DNA of 64,000 bases, taken from positions 62,001 to 126,000 of the forward strand of contig NZ_CAKKLV010000006.1 of assembly GCF_918698115.1 (NCBI RefSeq), given 5' to 3'. Position 1 is the first letter of the stretch. Every line of letters begins with the position of its first letter. Shown here one piece after another: positions 18,391-26,895 of the stretch. A model generated the notes under the pieces. The model was not told where the DNA came from, searched no databases, and saw only the letters and a program-made list of their open reading frames with translations. The DNA is from Peribacillus sp. Bi96. GTDB taxonomy: Bacteria > Bacillota > Bacilli > Bacillales > DSM-1321. The position numbers and the translations under genes were made by a program.

Positions 18391-19022
18391 TAATAGTCAT
18401 CCTCCTTCGCCTTTTTCATAATGATCATCTTTTCAGCACATATGTCAGCAAGTTGTCTTGAATGGGTAATCATGATGACGGTTCCTTTTTCAAGCTTCAC
18501 TTCTTCTAAAAATCGGCTCATAACCTTCAGTTCGGTTTCCTCATCGAGAGCTGCTGTCGGCTCATCCAGTAAATACACTTCGGGTTTTAACAAAAGTAAT
18601 CTCGCTAGTGCAAGCCTTTGTTTCTCCCCGCCTGAAAGATTCTCCGCACCATCGGTTAAAGCCTTCTGCAGCTGGACCGTTTCGAGTGCCTTCTCCAATT
18701 CAGTTTCATCCTTCTTTTCCCGTTCTGTCAATTCCAAACCCATTTGGAGATTTTCTTCAATCGTTCCCGGTAAAATGAACGGTGTCTGAGACAACATTGT
18801 GACTTTACGTCTGTGCTCTATCGGATTGAGACTTTCCAGCAATTGATCTTGATAAAAGATAGACCCGCTATCCGGATCATCCATCCTGTTCAATAAACGG
18901 AGCAGTGAAGTTTTTCCTGCTCCGCTTTCCCCAGTCAAGCAAGTAACCATTCCTGCCGATATAGTCAAATTATCAATATGTAGAATGCCTTTATATCTAA
19001 TCTTTTCGAGTCTAAACATCAT
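18390..19022 (-). CDS. FetA-type ABC transporter ATP-binding protein (YjkB-like)
   Basis: A 210-residue cytoplasmic ATPase. It has Walker A GESGAGKTSLLR near residues 31-42, signature LSGGEKQRLALAR near 130, and Walker B with D-loop VYLLDEPTAALDE near 152-164. The H-loop is MITHSRQ. It partners the membrane gene just downstream. By homology to FetA it powers export of iron or a related substrate. No Fur-type site was recognised in the 180-base upstream gap. Confidence 0.9.
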   Translation of the reverse strand: MMFRLEKIRYKGILHIDNLTISAGMVTCLTGESGAGKTSLLRLLNRMDDPDSGSIFYQDQLLESLNPIEHRRKVTMLSQTPFILPGTIEENLQMGLELTEREKKDETELEKALETVQLQKALTDGAENLSGGEKQRLALARLLLLKPEVYLLDEPTAALDEETELKVMSRFLEEVKLEKGTVIMITHSRQLADICAEKMIIMKKAKEDDY

Positions 19023-19199
19023 TTCTCACGCCTGCCTCTCATACTTCACCATATCATTATAAGAAACTATCATGGTATGTGGTAGCAATGAATGTAAATT
19101 TTTTCATTTTCTTTCCCTTTTTAATAGGGTAGTATTATTCCTGGCGATTATATCCATGACAAACATGGAAAACACCTTTGAAATGGAGGCATTTTATCA

Positions 19200-20024
19200 A
19201 TGAACAGAAATTCCTTTTTACCTTCTTGTCTGCATGTGCTACTCCTAACTGCCATTTCCCTACTCATCTTGACTGGCTGCCAGGGCGCCTCGGATATCCT
19301 GAATGATGAATCCCAACAGGAAAATTCGACATCCAATAAAGATATCCAATCCATTAAAGATTCTTCTAATGAAGAAAAGGGCCATACATTCACAGCCAAA
19401 ATCATCAGGGTTGTTGACGGAGATACAGTAAAGATCAAAATGCCTAATGGAAATGAAGAAACGGTCAGGCTTCTATTGATAGATACCCCGGAAACCGTGC
19501 ACCCATCCAAGCCCGTTCAGCCTTTCGGCCCTGAAGCGAGCAAGTTCACCAAGGATTTAATGCCTGCCGGCTCGAAAGTGGAAGTAGAACCTGGTATTGG
19601 TGAAAGAGATAAATATGGCCGGCTGCTGGCCTATTTTTATGTAGATGGAAAAATGGTGAATAAACTCCTGCTTGAAAAAGGACTGGCCAGGGTCGCCTAT
19701 GTTTATGCACCGAACACTAAATATCTTGATGAATTGGAAAATATTCAGAAACAAGCCCAAAAAGACCAAATCGGTATTTGGTCAATTGAAAACTACGCAA
19801 CATCAAAAGGCTTTGATGATTCGAAGTCCAAAGAAGTATCAGTGGAAAAGACAACTGTGAACTCATCTTGCAACAATCCAAAAATTAAAGGGAATATAAA
19901 CTCTAAAGGCAATAAAATCTATCACATCCCTTCTGGCCAATATTACGAAATAACTAAACCAGAAGAAATGTTTTGCACAGAACAAGACGCACAGGATGCC
20001 GGATTCAGAAAATCACAGAGTTAA
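19200..20024 (+). CDS. Thermonuclease-family (SNase) lipoprotein
   Basis: A 274-residue predicted lipoprotein. The signal ends in lipobox LTGC near residues 24-27, then comes a polar linker. An SNase-like OB-fold nuclease domain covers about 63-200, with VDGDTVKI, catalytic Arg in VRLLLIDTPE, Glu in PFGPEAS and Arg in DKYGRLLAY. The C-terminal 45 residues (IKGNINSKGNKIYH ... EEMFCTEQDAQDAGFRKS) resemble the small sunset-type domain often fused to bacterial nucleases. It likely degrades DNA or RNA outside the membrane, like B. subtilis YncB/YokF. TGGAGG precedes the ATG. Confidence 0.9.
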   Translation: MNRNSFLPSCLHVLLLTAISLLILTGCQGASDILNDESQQENSTSNKDIQSIKDSSNEEKGHTFTAKIIRVVDGDTVKIKMPNGNEETVRLLLIDTPETVHPSKPVQPFGPEASKFTKDLMPAGSKVEVEPGIGERDKYGRLLAYFYVDGKMVNKLLLEKGLARVAYVYAPNTKYLDELENIQKQAQKDQIGIWSIENYATSKGFDDSKSKEVSVEKTTVNSSCNNPKIKGNINSKGNKIYHIPSGQYYEITKPEEMFCTEQDAQDAGFRKSQS

Positions 20025-20074
20025 CAAAATGGTTTGAGCAATTTGTCTACCTTGGAGTGTTAGAGGAAATCAAA

Positions 20075-20302
20075 ATGAGTGACAATGAAGCATTTCGTTT
20101 TAGCTTTTCTCCCCCACTTCCTGGTTTTTCAAAAAAAATAAAAGGGCACGCCAATACTGCATGGGCGGATGCTTTGGCCAAACTGAAATTCGATAAAAGA
20201 CAAGAGTCCTTCACTTTTAGCTTTATGGTGAAAGGGCTCTTTTTTTACGTAGGTTTTTTTTACGTAGTTCATATAAATGAAAAGTTCAGTAGAAAAGGAT
20301 GA
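20075..20302 (+). CDS. Possible small ORF with embedded terminator hairpin
   Basis: An open frame of 75 codons begins MSDNEAFRFSFSPPLPGF after AGAGGA at good spacing, 50 bases past the nuclease stop. The first 53 codons look protein-like and contain two similar patches (EAFRFSFS and ESFTFSF). The later part runs through a strong terminator hairpin (20202-20246) into hydrophobic low-complexity sequence. Either it is a short gene whose original stop was lost, or an accidental frame in the nuclease 3' region. Confidence 0.3.
   Translation: MSDNEAFRFSFSPPLPGFSKKIKGHANTAWADALAKLKFDKRQESFTFSFMVKGLFFYVGFFYVVHINEKFSRKG
20202..20246 (+). terminator. Intrinsic terminator downstream of the nuclease gene
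   Basis: AAGAGTCCTTCAC (20202-20214) pairs with GTGAAAGGGCTCTT (20228-20241), with a G-T pair and a small bulge, followed by a seven-T run. Confidence 0.8.
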
Positions 20303-20749
20303 GCAATTGCTCCATCCCTCAGTTTGTAGACAAAAGAAGGTCCATCTAAATTTCAAAACAAAGTTGATAGGAACAGGCATATGAGACTCCTGAGGGAATA
20401 CGCGGCCAAGGGCGTATCAGCGCCGAGGAGGGCTCCCGGACCGCCCGCGGAAAGCGAGTGCCTGGGGGGAAATCAACGTCAAAGAACTTAAAATCCATCG
20501 GAAGAAGAATGAATGAATTATTTCGGCTCATCCAATTTTAGGATGTGTTATTCATTTGGTCACCCCCACATTCAAGATCACTTGAATGTCCATTTTCAAT
20601 TCATAAACTTTTGATTTGCCGCCTGAAAACCCCCCTTTTATTCCTTCCATTTTTCAGTTATGCCTTTTCGCTATAGCCGAAAAAATTATATACGGTAGAA
20701 GCACCCGGGAATACACGAAAGTGCACTTTTCAAAAGGTAGCCATGCATA
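20303..20749. other. Intergenic region containing a dispersed repeat
   Basis: About 450 bases without a gene. The repeat copy at 20384-20472 occupies the middle. The remainder is AT-rich; a pyrimidine-rich stretch near 20625-20660 and the sigma-factor leader follow. Confidence 0.6.
20384..20472 (+). repeat. Dispersed GC-rich intergenic repeat, copy A
   Basis: This GC-rich stretch begins GACTCCTGAGGGAATACGCG and ends with GCGAGTGCCTGGGGGGAA. It matches the reverse strand of 54618-54714 over most of its length, sharing CTCCTG, GGGAATA, CCAAGGG, GCCGAGG, CCGCCCGC and AAAGCGAGTGCCTGG blocks. Similar sequences are scattered in Bacillaceae intergenic regions. It is non-coding here. Confidence 0.85.
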
Positions 20750-21244
20750 ATGGAAGATTTCTCAGCTCTAGCAACAGAATTCACTCCGATGATCCATCAT
20801 ATTATCCGATCACTTTCCATCTATAAAAACAAGGATGAATATTACCAAATAGGGTTGATTGCCTTATGGGAGTCAAATGAAAATTTCAATAAGGAATACG
20901 GACAATTCCATAACTACGCTTATACTGTAATCAAAGGCCGAATTCTAAACGAATTAAAACGTCATCATAAATATGAAACCCGCAACACACCCATTGATTC
21001 CGCCACCCTAGAGATTAAAGACCCTTTTTCAAAGCTCGAAGAAGCCTTCGCCATCGATAATTTCCTCCACTACACGGAAGGCTTGACACTGAATCAGCAG
21101 CGCTGGCTCTTGCAGACGTACTTGGAAAATAAAACAGTGACAGAAATTGCCGAGATATATCAGGTAACTGCCGCAGCCGTCAAATCTTGGAGAAATTCCG
21201 CATTAAGAAAATTAAAAAAGCAAGTGATTTTCCATTGTAAATAA
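20750..21244 (+). CDS. Small sigma-70-family sigma factor
   Basis: A 164-residue RNA polymerase sigma factor with only region 2 (residues about 10-75: EYYQIGLIALWES ... FHNYAYTVIKGRILNELKRH) and region 4 helix-turn-helix (about 110-158: VTEIAEIYQVTAAAVKSWRNSALRKLKK). No region 1 or 3 is present. The type resembles small Bacillus factors such as YlaC/SigO-like or competence-type sigmas. No anti-sigma gene is adjacent, so its control is unclear. The ATG follows AAGGTAG. Target promoters are unknown. Confidence 0.82.
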   Translation: MEDFSALATEFTPMIHHIIRSLSIYKNKDEYYQIGLIALWESNENFNKEYGQFHNYAYTVIKGRILNELKRHHKYETRNTPIDSATLEIKDPFSKLEEAFAIDNFLHYTEGLTLNQQRWLLQTYLENKTVTEIAEIYQVTAAAVKSWRNSALRKLKKQVIFHCK

Positions 21245-21289
21245 CAATGGGGTGGCTCATCATATGAGCCACCCCGAATTTCCTTTTCA

Positions 21290-21484
21290 TCAACTTCTCG
21301 CTTCTTGTAAATACGTATAGATTATCTCTCCATTATGGTGAGCATTTCCCCGAAAATGTTTAAAGTCTTCCCTTTTCACAAGAACCTCTCGAAAACCTAA
21401 AAAATCTTCCTTTGATATCCTGAATTCATCCATTTCACGATTTGCCAGTTTATCGAGTACATCTTTTGCTTCTTCTGCATTCAA
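21290..21484 (-). CDS. Small hypothetical protein
   Basis: A 64-residue acidic/basic soluble protein beginning MNAEEAKDVLDKLANREMDEFRISKEDFLGFREVL, with no membrane segment. The TTG start at 21484 is chosen because AAGGAGG lies 8 bases upstream; reading further back would run through the SD itself. I do not recognise a named family, though the EFRISKEDFLGFREVLVKREDFKHFRG pattern looks like a conserved small Bacillus protein. Confidence 0.68.
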   Translation of the reverse strand: MNAEEAKDVLDKLANREMDEFRISKEDFLGFREVLVKREDFKHFRGNAHHNGEIIYTYLQEARS

Positions 21485-21926
21485 AATATTATCCTCCTTA
21501 CATATCAATTGTTTCTATCCGTATTCAGACAGGAGAAATTCCGTTTCCATTTTATCATAAGCTTGGCTTTAAATATAAATCGGAATTTTTTGGGGAGCAC
21601 TTGCTACATTATTCTTTACGAATGCTATAAAATAGTGCAAACTGTATAGTAAAATATCATAATGTAAAATGATTGGTATTTTTTGTACATAGGATTACAT
21701 ACTGGCAGCATAGCTGCGCTTACAAGTTATACCAAATGATGCCAATTCATTACAAGACTGCACTCCCCCCTTTAAATGTTTAGCTTACCGTACCGACAGT
21801 AGAGATATCTTATTCTCTTACTTGCACTCCCAACGTCAAAATCTAAAAGGCAAGATGTTCGAATAATCCAATTACTCCATAGTTACTTTTTGATCATTGG
21901 AAACAAAATGGGAAAGGATGATTACC
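21485..21926. other. Intergenic region, divergent promoters expected
   Basis: This gap of about 440 bases lies between the divergent small gene at 21290 and ykvS. It is AT-rich, with a short GCAGC/GCTGC inverted repeat near 21706-21720. No open frame with a ribosome binding site was found, and no promoter could be assigned with confidence. Confidence 0.5.
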
Positions 21927-22103
21927 ATGAAGAAAGCGGAAGTTGGAAATATCATTGAATTTAGAGAAGGCTTGAAAGGAATCGTCGAGAAAGTGAACGA
22001 AAACTCAGTGATCGTGGACGTCACGTATATGGAAAATTATCGTGATTTGGAACTTGAACAAAAAACCGTCGTCAACCATAAAAATTATAAAATTATAGGT
22101 TAA
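21927..22103 (+). CDS. ykvS: YkvS family small protein (DUF2187)
   Basis: A 58-residue beta-rich protein, MKKAEVGNIIEFREGLKGIVEKVNENS in outline, nearly the same as I recall for B. subtilis YkvS. The fold is probably a small SH3/KOW-like barrel and the function is unknown. ATG 21927 with AAAGGATG upstream is preferred over an earlier in-frame ATG at 21897, because family members start at MKKAEVG. A terminator hairpin follows. Confidence 0.9.
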   Translation: MKKAEVGNIIEFREGLKGIVEKVNENSVIVDVTYMENYRDLELEQKTVVNHKNYKIIG

Positions 22104-22116
22104 CTCAATGTAATCT

Positions 22117-22152
22117 AACGGAATGGTTTCTCAATAACCATTCCGTTTTCAT
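22117..22152 (+). terminator. ykvS terminator
   Basis: A perfect 12-bp stem AACGGAATGGTT/AACCATTCCGTT (22117-22128 with 22136-22147) has a 7-base loop and is followed by a T-rich run. Confidence 0.88.
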
Positions 22153-22298
22153 TTTTAGTAATCATCCTTTTTTGTTTCTCTGTTATTTTTTGTAACAATT
22201 TTCATTTCATACCGTCTATTCATTAAAGGTGAAAGATACGTAAGATTACAGGAAATGTTTACATTGATAATGACATTAGAAAGAAGTGATCAAAAGAG

Positions 22299-22925
22299 AT
22301 GTTTATTTGGACACGTTATTTAGGCAGTGCCACATTAGCAGCTTTACTGCTGACTGGCTGTGGATCAACCACAGACGAATTCACAGAGGAGCAACAGGAG
22401 GATTCAGTAAAAGAGGAAAATGAAAACCATTCTTCTCATGGGGACAATGGCAATATCGGAAAAAACAACAAAGTAAGACTGATGGAGCAAAACTTGCAAT
22501 ATACGAGTAATGGGAAAGTGAAAGAAAAAACTGCCTTTCTAAAAAAAAGTGATAATCAACCGTTCAGCCTCTACGTTTTGCAACAATTTAAGTTAAGTGC
22601 TGAAGAACCAGGAAAAGATATCGTTTTCCTCACTGAAGATGACTCCATTTATATGAGAATCGAATTGTTGAGGGAGGATGTCAACTGGGATGAAGTGGAA
22701 GAAAATGTTCAAGCACAACTAAAAAGTCTCTCAGAAACGATTAAGGAGCCAGCACTTAATGTGGAAAACGACACTGGGTTTGAAGTGGAAAGTGGGGATG
22801 ATGTGATTACTTCCATATTGCTCAAGGATGAAAAAGCACCCGTCCGCTTAACAATGTTCACGAAAAAAGATAAGGATTACCGTGATGCTTTTCTAGAGAT
22901 GGCCAAGACACTGCTGAAAGAATGA
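22299..22925 (+). CDS. Hypothetical lipoprotein
   Basis: A 208-residue predicted lipoprotein with lipobox LLTGCG near residues 18-23. An acidic, glutamate-rich linker with a His/Gly-rich spacer follows (ENHSSHGDNGN). A folded domain from about residue 60 starts VRLMEQNLQYTSNGKVKEK. No catalytic residues are recognisable. It should be anchored to the outer face of the membrane, with an unknown role. It is convergent with ykvI. Confidence 0.75.
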   Translation: MFIWTRYLGSATLAALLLTGCGSTTDEFTEEQQEDSVKEENENHSSHGDNGNIGKNNKVRLMEQNLQYTSNGKVKEKTAFLKKSDNQPFSLYVLQQFKLSAEEPGKDIVFLTEDDSIYMRIELLREDVNWDEVEENVQAQLKSLSETIKEPALNVENDTGFEVESGDDVITSILLKDEKAPVRLTMFTKKDKDYRDAFLEMAKTLLKE

Positions 22926-22971
22926 TCCCCCATTAAATTCCGGGAAGGAGAGCAAAGCCCCCCATTCTTCG

Positions 22972-24012
22972 TTACTCCTTCCCTGCCTTACTTTTCCAGA
23001 CCAGCATTAAAAAAAGCAGGCTTATGTATCCAAAAACTGGATAAATATATCTTAATAACCTTCCATATCCGAATTCACCTATGATCAAAGCTATAAAAAA
23101 AATCAAAGCGATGATCAGCATGCTTGGCAATTTAATATAACTGCTGATTTGGCGCTGTAATCCATATATGTTTCCAATGACTGAAGTGAATATTTCCCCG
23201 TATATCACCAAAATAAACATCCAATATAACTGCCCGGCTGCCGTTCTCATGATAACAGCTGAAGGAATTTCATAACTATTCACGTCTGGAAGTGTCATAA
23301 GTGAAAAATGCCCCGTTAATAAAATGATGGTTAGAAATATGCCTCCAAGAATCGCACCGTGTTTGATGACCTTCTCATCCCGGACTTCATACGCAACCGG
23401 AACCAATACAGCCTGTGCCAAAGCAAGGTTAAAGGCCGTATAGGCAAATGGTGACAAAATTGTTTTCAATGTGATCACTTCATCAGGAACCATTGTAAGG
23501 TTCTTAAAGAAATCTCCATTTCCCAAGGTCGAGAAAAAAAGGATCAAACTAAAACAGATCATGATTGGTACAACAAATGAGTTTACAGTGAATACACCGC
23601 GCATTCCCATCATCAAAACCAAGGTTGCCAGGATGATCGTACACCAGCTTCCCATACTTTTCGGCAAGCCAAGTTGTTCTTCGAAAACGGCACCTGCACC
23701 GGAAATCATGACCGCTGTCACCCCTAACAGCATGATAAGGAAAAAGATATTGATGATCCCGGCCATTTTCTTGCCAAAAAGAAATTGATTGAACTCCTCA
23801 TAAGAAGATGCCCTGATCCTCGAGGATATGAGCATGATTTTCGTTCCTGTAAAAATGAAAATATAACCTGCTATTAAAATCCCAATAAAGCCATAAAAGC
23901 CATAACGGGTAAAAAACTCGACAATCTCTTTTCCAGTTGCAAAACCCGCACCCACCACTGTCCCTACATATACGGCTGCAATCTGAAAAATCCCTGACCA
24001 CCTTGACAGCAT
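22972..24012 (-). CDS. ykvI: YkvI-like membrane transporter
   Basis: A 346-residue membrane protein with about ten helices, matching B. subtilis YkvI in its opening (MLSRWSGIFQIAAVYVGTVVGAGFATGKEI). The unwound-helix motif VGAGFATG near residues 20-27 marks the LeuT/APC-like fold, so it is likely a secondary transporter of amino-acid-like substrates. The substrate is not known. It is monocistronic, with terminators on both sides. Confidence 0.87.
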   Translation of the reverse strand: MLSRWSGIFQIAAVYVGTVVGAGFATGKEIVEFFTRYGFYGFIGILIAGYIFIFTGTKIMLISSRIRASSYEEFNQFLFGKKMAGIINIFFLIMLLGVTAVMISGAGAVFEEQLGLPKSMGSWCTIILATLVLMMGMRGVFTVNSFVVPIMICFSLILFFSTLGNGDFFKNLTMVPDEVITLKTILSPFAYTAFNLALAQAVLVPVAYEVRDEKVIKHGAILGGIFLTIILLTGHFSLMTLPDVNSYEIPSAVIMRTAAGQLYWMFILVIYGEIFTSVIGNIYGLQRQISSYIKLPSMLIIALIFFIALIIGEFGYGRLLRYIYPVFGYISLLFLMLVWKSKAGKE

Positions 24013-24274
24013 ACTCTCCCCTCCTCCCTACATTTATATGTAAGGAAGATACATTTAAGACAAGCCAAGTAATATTCCTGAAATAGCAGTTTTTTTCTTG
24101 GCTTAAAGGCATTAAAAAACAAGTTTTCTTTCTAACATGTTGAGTTCAAACATTCCCTATCCACTCCTTTCGGCATATCACTCTATGGGTAATCCCGAAC
24201 GGCCTTCGTAATGATTTTGGGGGATGATAGCCAATTTAAAGCGAACACGCCCTTTCTCTTGGTATGGGAAAGAT

Positions 24275-24312
24275 AAAAACGCTTAAGGAAGCATCCTCAA
24301 GCGTTTTTTTGA
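24275..24312. terminator. Hairpin between ykvI and the M3 peptidase gene
   Basis: AAAAACGCTTAAGG pairs with CCTCAAGCGTTTTT around a short loop. A- and T-tracts on both flanks would let it end transcripts on either strand; the peptidase gene ends 40 bases away. Confidence 0.75.
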
Positions 24313-24351
24313 AGCATTGATAAAACCCGGTATCTAGTAAATCCCTACCTT

Positions 24352-26046
24352 TTATAATGCTTTATCATCGACATTGGAAAGCCATCCGTCTATTCCCTTC
24401 ACAACTGACTGAACTGTCCCCTCAAAAAATGGAGATTCCAAATTCGCAGTATCCACGAGTCCAAGGAAAGATTTGCTTCCTCCAAGTTTGCACAAATTCA
24501 AATAATCCTTCCAGGCCGTTTCATCTTTTTCAGCCGACCTTTTCCAGAATTGGAATGCACATATTTGGGCCAATGTATAGTCGATATAATAAAAAGGTGA
24601 CTGATAAATATGGCTTTGTCGCTGCCAATACCCGCCATTCTCCAAGAATTGATTGCCTTCATAATCGCGATGCGGCAGATATTCCTTCTCGATTTTACGC
24701 CAAGCCTGCTTTCTTTCAAGAGGGGAGGCATCAGGATTTTCATAGACAAAATGCTGAAATTCATCAACGGCTACCCCATAAGGGAGGAATGTAAGTGCCC
24801 CACTTAAATGGGAAAACTTATACTTTTCCGTATCTTCCTTGAAAAACAGCTCCATCCATGGCCACGTAAGGAATTCCATACTCATCGAATGGATTTCACA
24901 GGCTTCATATGTAGGCCAGTAGTACTCTGGAATATCGAGGTTACGGCTCCGATACACTTGGAATGCATGTCCTGCCTCATGTGTTAAAACATCTATATCC
25001 CCGGAAGTCCCGTTGAAATTAGAAAAGATGAATGGTGCTTTATAATCTTCTATAAAAGTACAGTAGCCCCCGCTTTCCTTTCCCTTTTTCGCCACAAGAT
25101 CCATCAGGTCATTTTCTATCATATAATTGAAAAACTCATTCGTTTCAGGCGAAAGCTCTTGGTACATTTTTTTCCCATTTTCGATGATCCACTCAGCATC
25201 TCCCTTAGGAATGGCATTGCCCGTTTTGAAATGAAAATTCTCATCATAATAGTACAGATTGTCTAAGTCAAGGCGTTCGCGCTGACGGCCCTTCAACCGG
25301 GTAACAAGCGGTACCACTTGCTCTTTCACCTGTTTTCGGAATGCAGCGACCATTTTTGCATCATAATCAGTTCTTGTCATTCGATAATACCCAAGTTCCA
25401 CGAAATTCACATAACCTAGCGCTATCGCAATCTCATGCCTCACTTTGACGAGTTCATCGAATATTCGATCCAATTCCCCTTGCTTTTCTTCAAAGAAGCC
25501 ATAATATACCTCACTTGCATTTTTCCTTAATTCACGGTCCGCCGACTCCATAAAAGGCTGAAGCTGAGCAAGAGTTAGTTCCTTCCCATCAAAGTGAATT
25601 TTTGCGGAAGCAATTAATTGCGAATATTCGCTTGATAATTTATTTTCTTTTTGCAGTTGTGGGATGATTTGAGGCGAAAAGGTTTTAAGTTGGGCCTCCG
25701 CCAAGTCAAACAGTTGATTACCCCATCTCGCCTTAAGCTCCTTACGATATTTTGATTGAACAAGTTCATTGTAAAATTTTGAAGTCAATTCTTCCATTTC
25801 AGGGGAGAAGTCATCTACATAATCATTCTCCGCTTTATAAAATTCATCATGTGTATCAATCGAATGTCGAATATAAACCAAATTAAACATCGTACCTACA
25901 TAGTTTCGAATTTCATTAATTTCTTCCATGGCTTTTATTTGTGCATCTGCATTTTTAGCACCCGCAAATTCCTCTAAAACCTTCATGAAACGGATTTTAA
26001 TTACATCCATTTCAGGACGTTTATATTCATACTCATTAAATTTCAT
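24352..26046 (-). CDS. M3-family oligoendopeptidase
   Basis: A 564-residue cytoplasmic zinc metallopeptidase of the PepF/M3 type. The zinc motif is HEAGH at residues 356-360, with the third ligand Glu in EACEIHSMSMEF near 385. The catalytic Tyr/His region FYYIDYTLAQICAFQFW lies near 500. Length fits the M3 oligoendopeptidase family. These enzymes trim short peptides, including imported ones. It is monocistronic and the ATG follows AAAGGAGTG. Confidence 0.92.
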   Translation of the reverse strand: MKFNEYEYKRPEMDVIKIRFMKVLEEFAGAKNADAQIKAMEEINEIRNYVGTMFNLVYIRHSIDTHDEFYKAENDYVDDFSPEMEELTSKFYNELVQSKYRKELKARWGNQLFDLAEAQLKTFSPQIIPQLQKENKLSSEYSQLIASAKIHFDGKELTLAQLQPFMESADRELRKNASEVYYGFFEEKQGELDRIFDELVKVRHEIAIALGYVNFVELGYYRMTRTDYDAKMVAAFRKQVKEQVVPLVTRLKGRQRERLDLDNLYYYDENFHFKTGNAIPKGDAEWIIENGKKMYQELSPETNEFFNYMIENDLMDLVAKKGKESGGYCTFIEDYKAPFIFSNFNGTSGDIDVLTHEAGHAFQVYRSRNLDIPEYYWPTYEACEIHSMSMEFLTWPWMELFFKEDTEKYKFSHLSGALTFLPYGVAVDEFQHFVYENPDASPLERKQAWRKIEKEYLPHRDYEGNQFLENGGYWQRQSHIYQSPFYYIDYTLAQICAFQFWKRSAEKDETAWKDYLNLCKLGGSKSFLGLVDTANLESPFFEGTVQSVVKGIDGWLSNVDDKAL

Positions 26047-26265
26047 ATGTACACTCCTTTACACGATTTAACACCATTTTTTTCTTCGAAATCCAGATTG
26101 ACGCTAACACTCAAAAAATCATTATTTTTTAGACATATTCTCCTTAATGGTGATTTTCGTAATATACTTAAATTCGCCAATCAACTATTAAAAACCTTCA
26201 AGTCCTAGAATCAAATCAGGATTTACTAGCCATGATCTTCATCGCACCCTCATGCACTTAAACAT

Positions 26266-26303
26266 AAAAAACCAGCACCAAATATAAAACGAGGGTGCTG
26301 GTT
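26266..26303 (-). terminator. mhqR terminator
   Basis: A perfect 10-bp stem AACCAGCACC/GGTGCTGGTT (26270-26279 with 26294-26303) is followed on the minus strand by TTTTTT. Confidence 0.85.
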
Positions 26304-26309
26304 CATTAG

Positions 26310-26747
26310 CTAATTTTGAGCGGAATAGCCGATTTTTTTAAGCAATTCTATCACGGTAGCCTTTTCATCTTGCGTAAGTACACTCATGATATCATCGATT
26401 CTTTTTTCATGCTCCGGAAATACCCCTTCAATAAAGGCCTTTCCTTTTTCCGTTATTTTGGCAAAGGTTACACGGCGGTCCTCTTTACATGCTATTCGCT
26501 GAAGGTATTCCTTCTGTTCAAGTTTATCCACGACATAGGTAATGCTGCCGCTCGCTAGCAGGATCTTTCCACCTATTTGTTGAAGAGGTTGATCGCCTTT
26601 ATGATAAAGTAATTCCAGTACGGCAAACTCAGTGGGATTTAAACCCTCTTCGGCTATATGTTTATTTACCACATCATTAATTGATCGATGAGCTCTAGAC
26701 ATCACAATGAACAGTTTCAAAGACTGTTGGATGTTATTATTCTCCAT
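26310..26747 (-). CDS. mhqR: MarR-family regulator, MhqR-like
   Basis: A 145-residue winged-helix repressor. The DNA-binding part, at about residues 35-100, includes NPTEFAVLELLYHKGDQPLQ, ILLASGSITYVVDKLEQK and a wing ACKEDRRVTFAKITEKG. It resembles B. subtilis MhqR (YkvE) in length and sequence. MhqR represses quinone and nitroaromatic detoxification genes. As in B. subtilis it lies next to a KinD-type kinase, here divergent from it. Possible operators lie upstream at 26780-26853. Confidence 0.82.
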   Translation of the reverse strand: MENNNIQQSLKLFIVMSRAHRSINDVVNKHIAEEGLNPTEFAVLELLYHKGDQPLQQIGGKILLASGSITYVVDKLEQKEYLQRIACKEDRRVTFAKITEKGKAFIEGVFPEHEKRIDDIMSVLTQDEKATVIELLKKIGYSAQN

Positions 26748-26779
26748 AACTTCACAACCTTAAAAGTTTTTAATTAAAA

Positions 26780-26798
26780 TATCTTGAATTAAAAGTTA
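26780..26798. promoter_or_regulatory. Possible MhqR-type operator upstream of mhqR
   Basis: TATCTTGAATTAAAAGTTA keeps the left half of the known B. subtilis MhqR box (TATCTCGAATTCGAGATA) but its right half is degraded. It lies 33-51 bases upstream of the mhqR start, where autoregulation would act. Confidence 0.35.
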
Positions 26799-26835
26799 TT
26801 ATATGACATTATGGCTTGTTTGTCAATTTGCCCTT

Positions 26836-26853
26836 CAATAGTATGTACTATTG
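26836..26853. promoter_or_regulatory. Palindrome between mhqR and the kinase gene
   Basis: CAATAGTA and TACTATTG form an 8-bp inverted repeat around a TG centre, 43 bases upstream of the kinase start. Its size and position suit a protein-binding site. The regulator is unknown. Confidence 0.4.
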
Positions 26854-26895
26854 TTTAATTACACAGTTTGATATACTTGAAAAAAAGTTAAAGTA

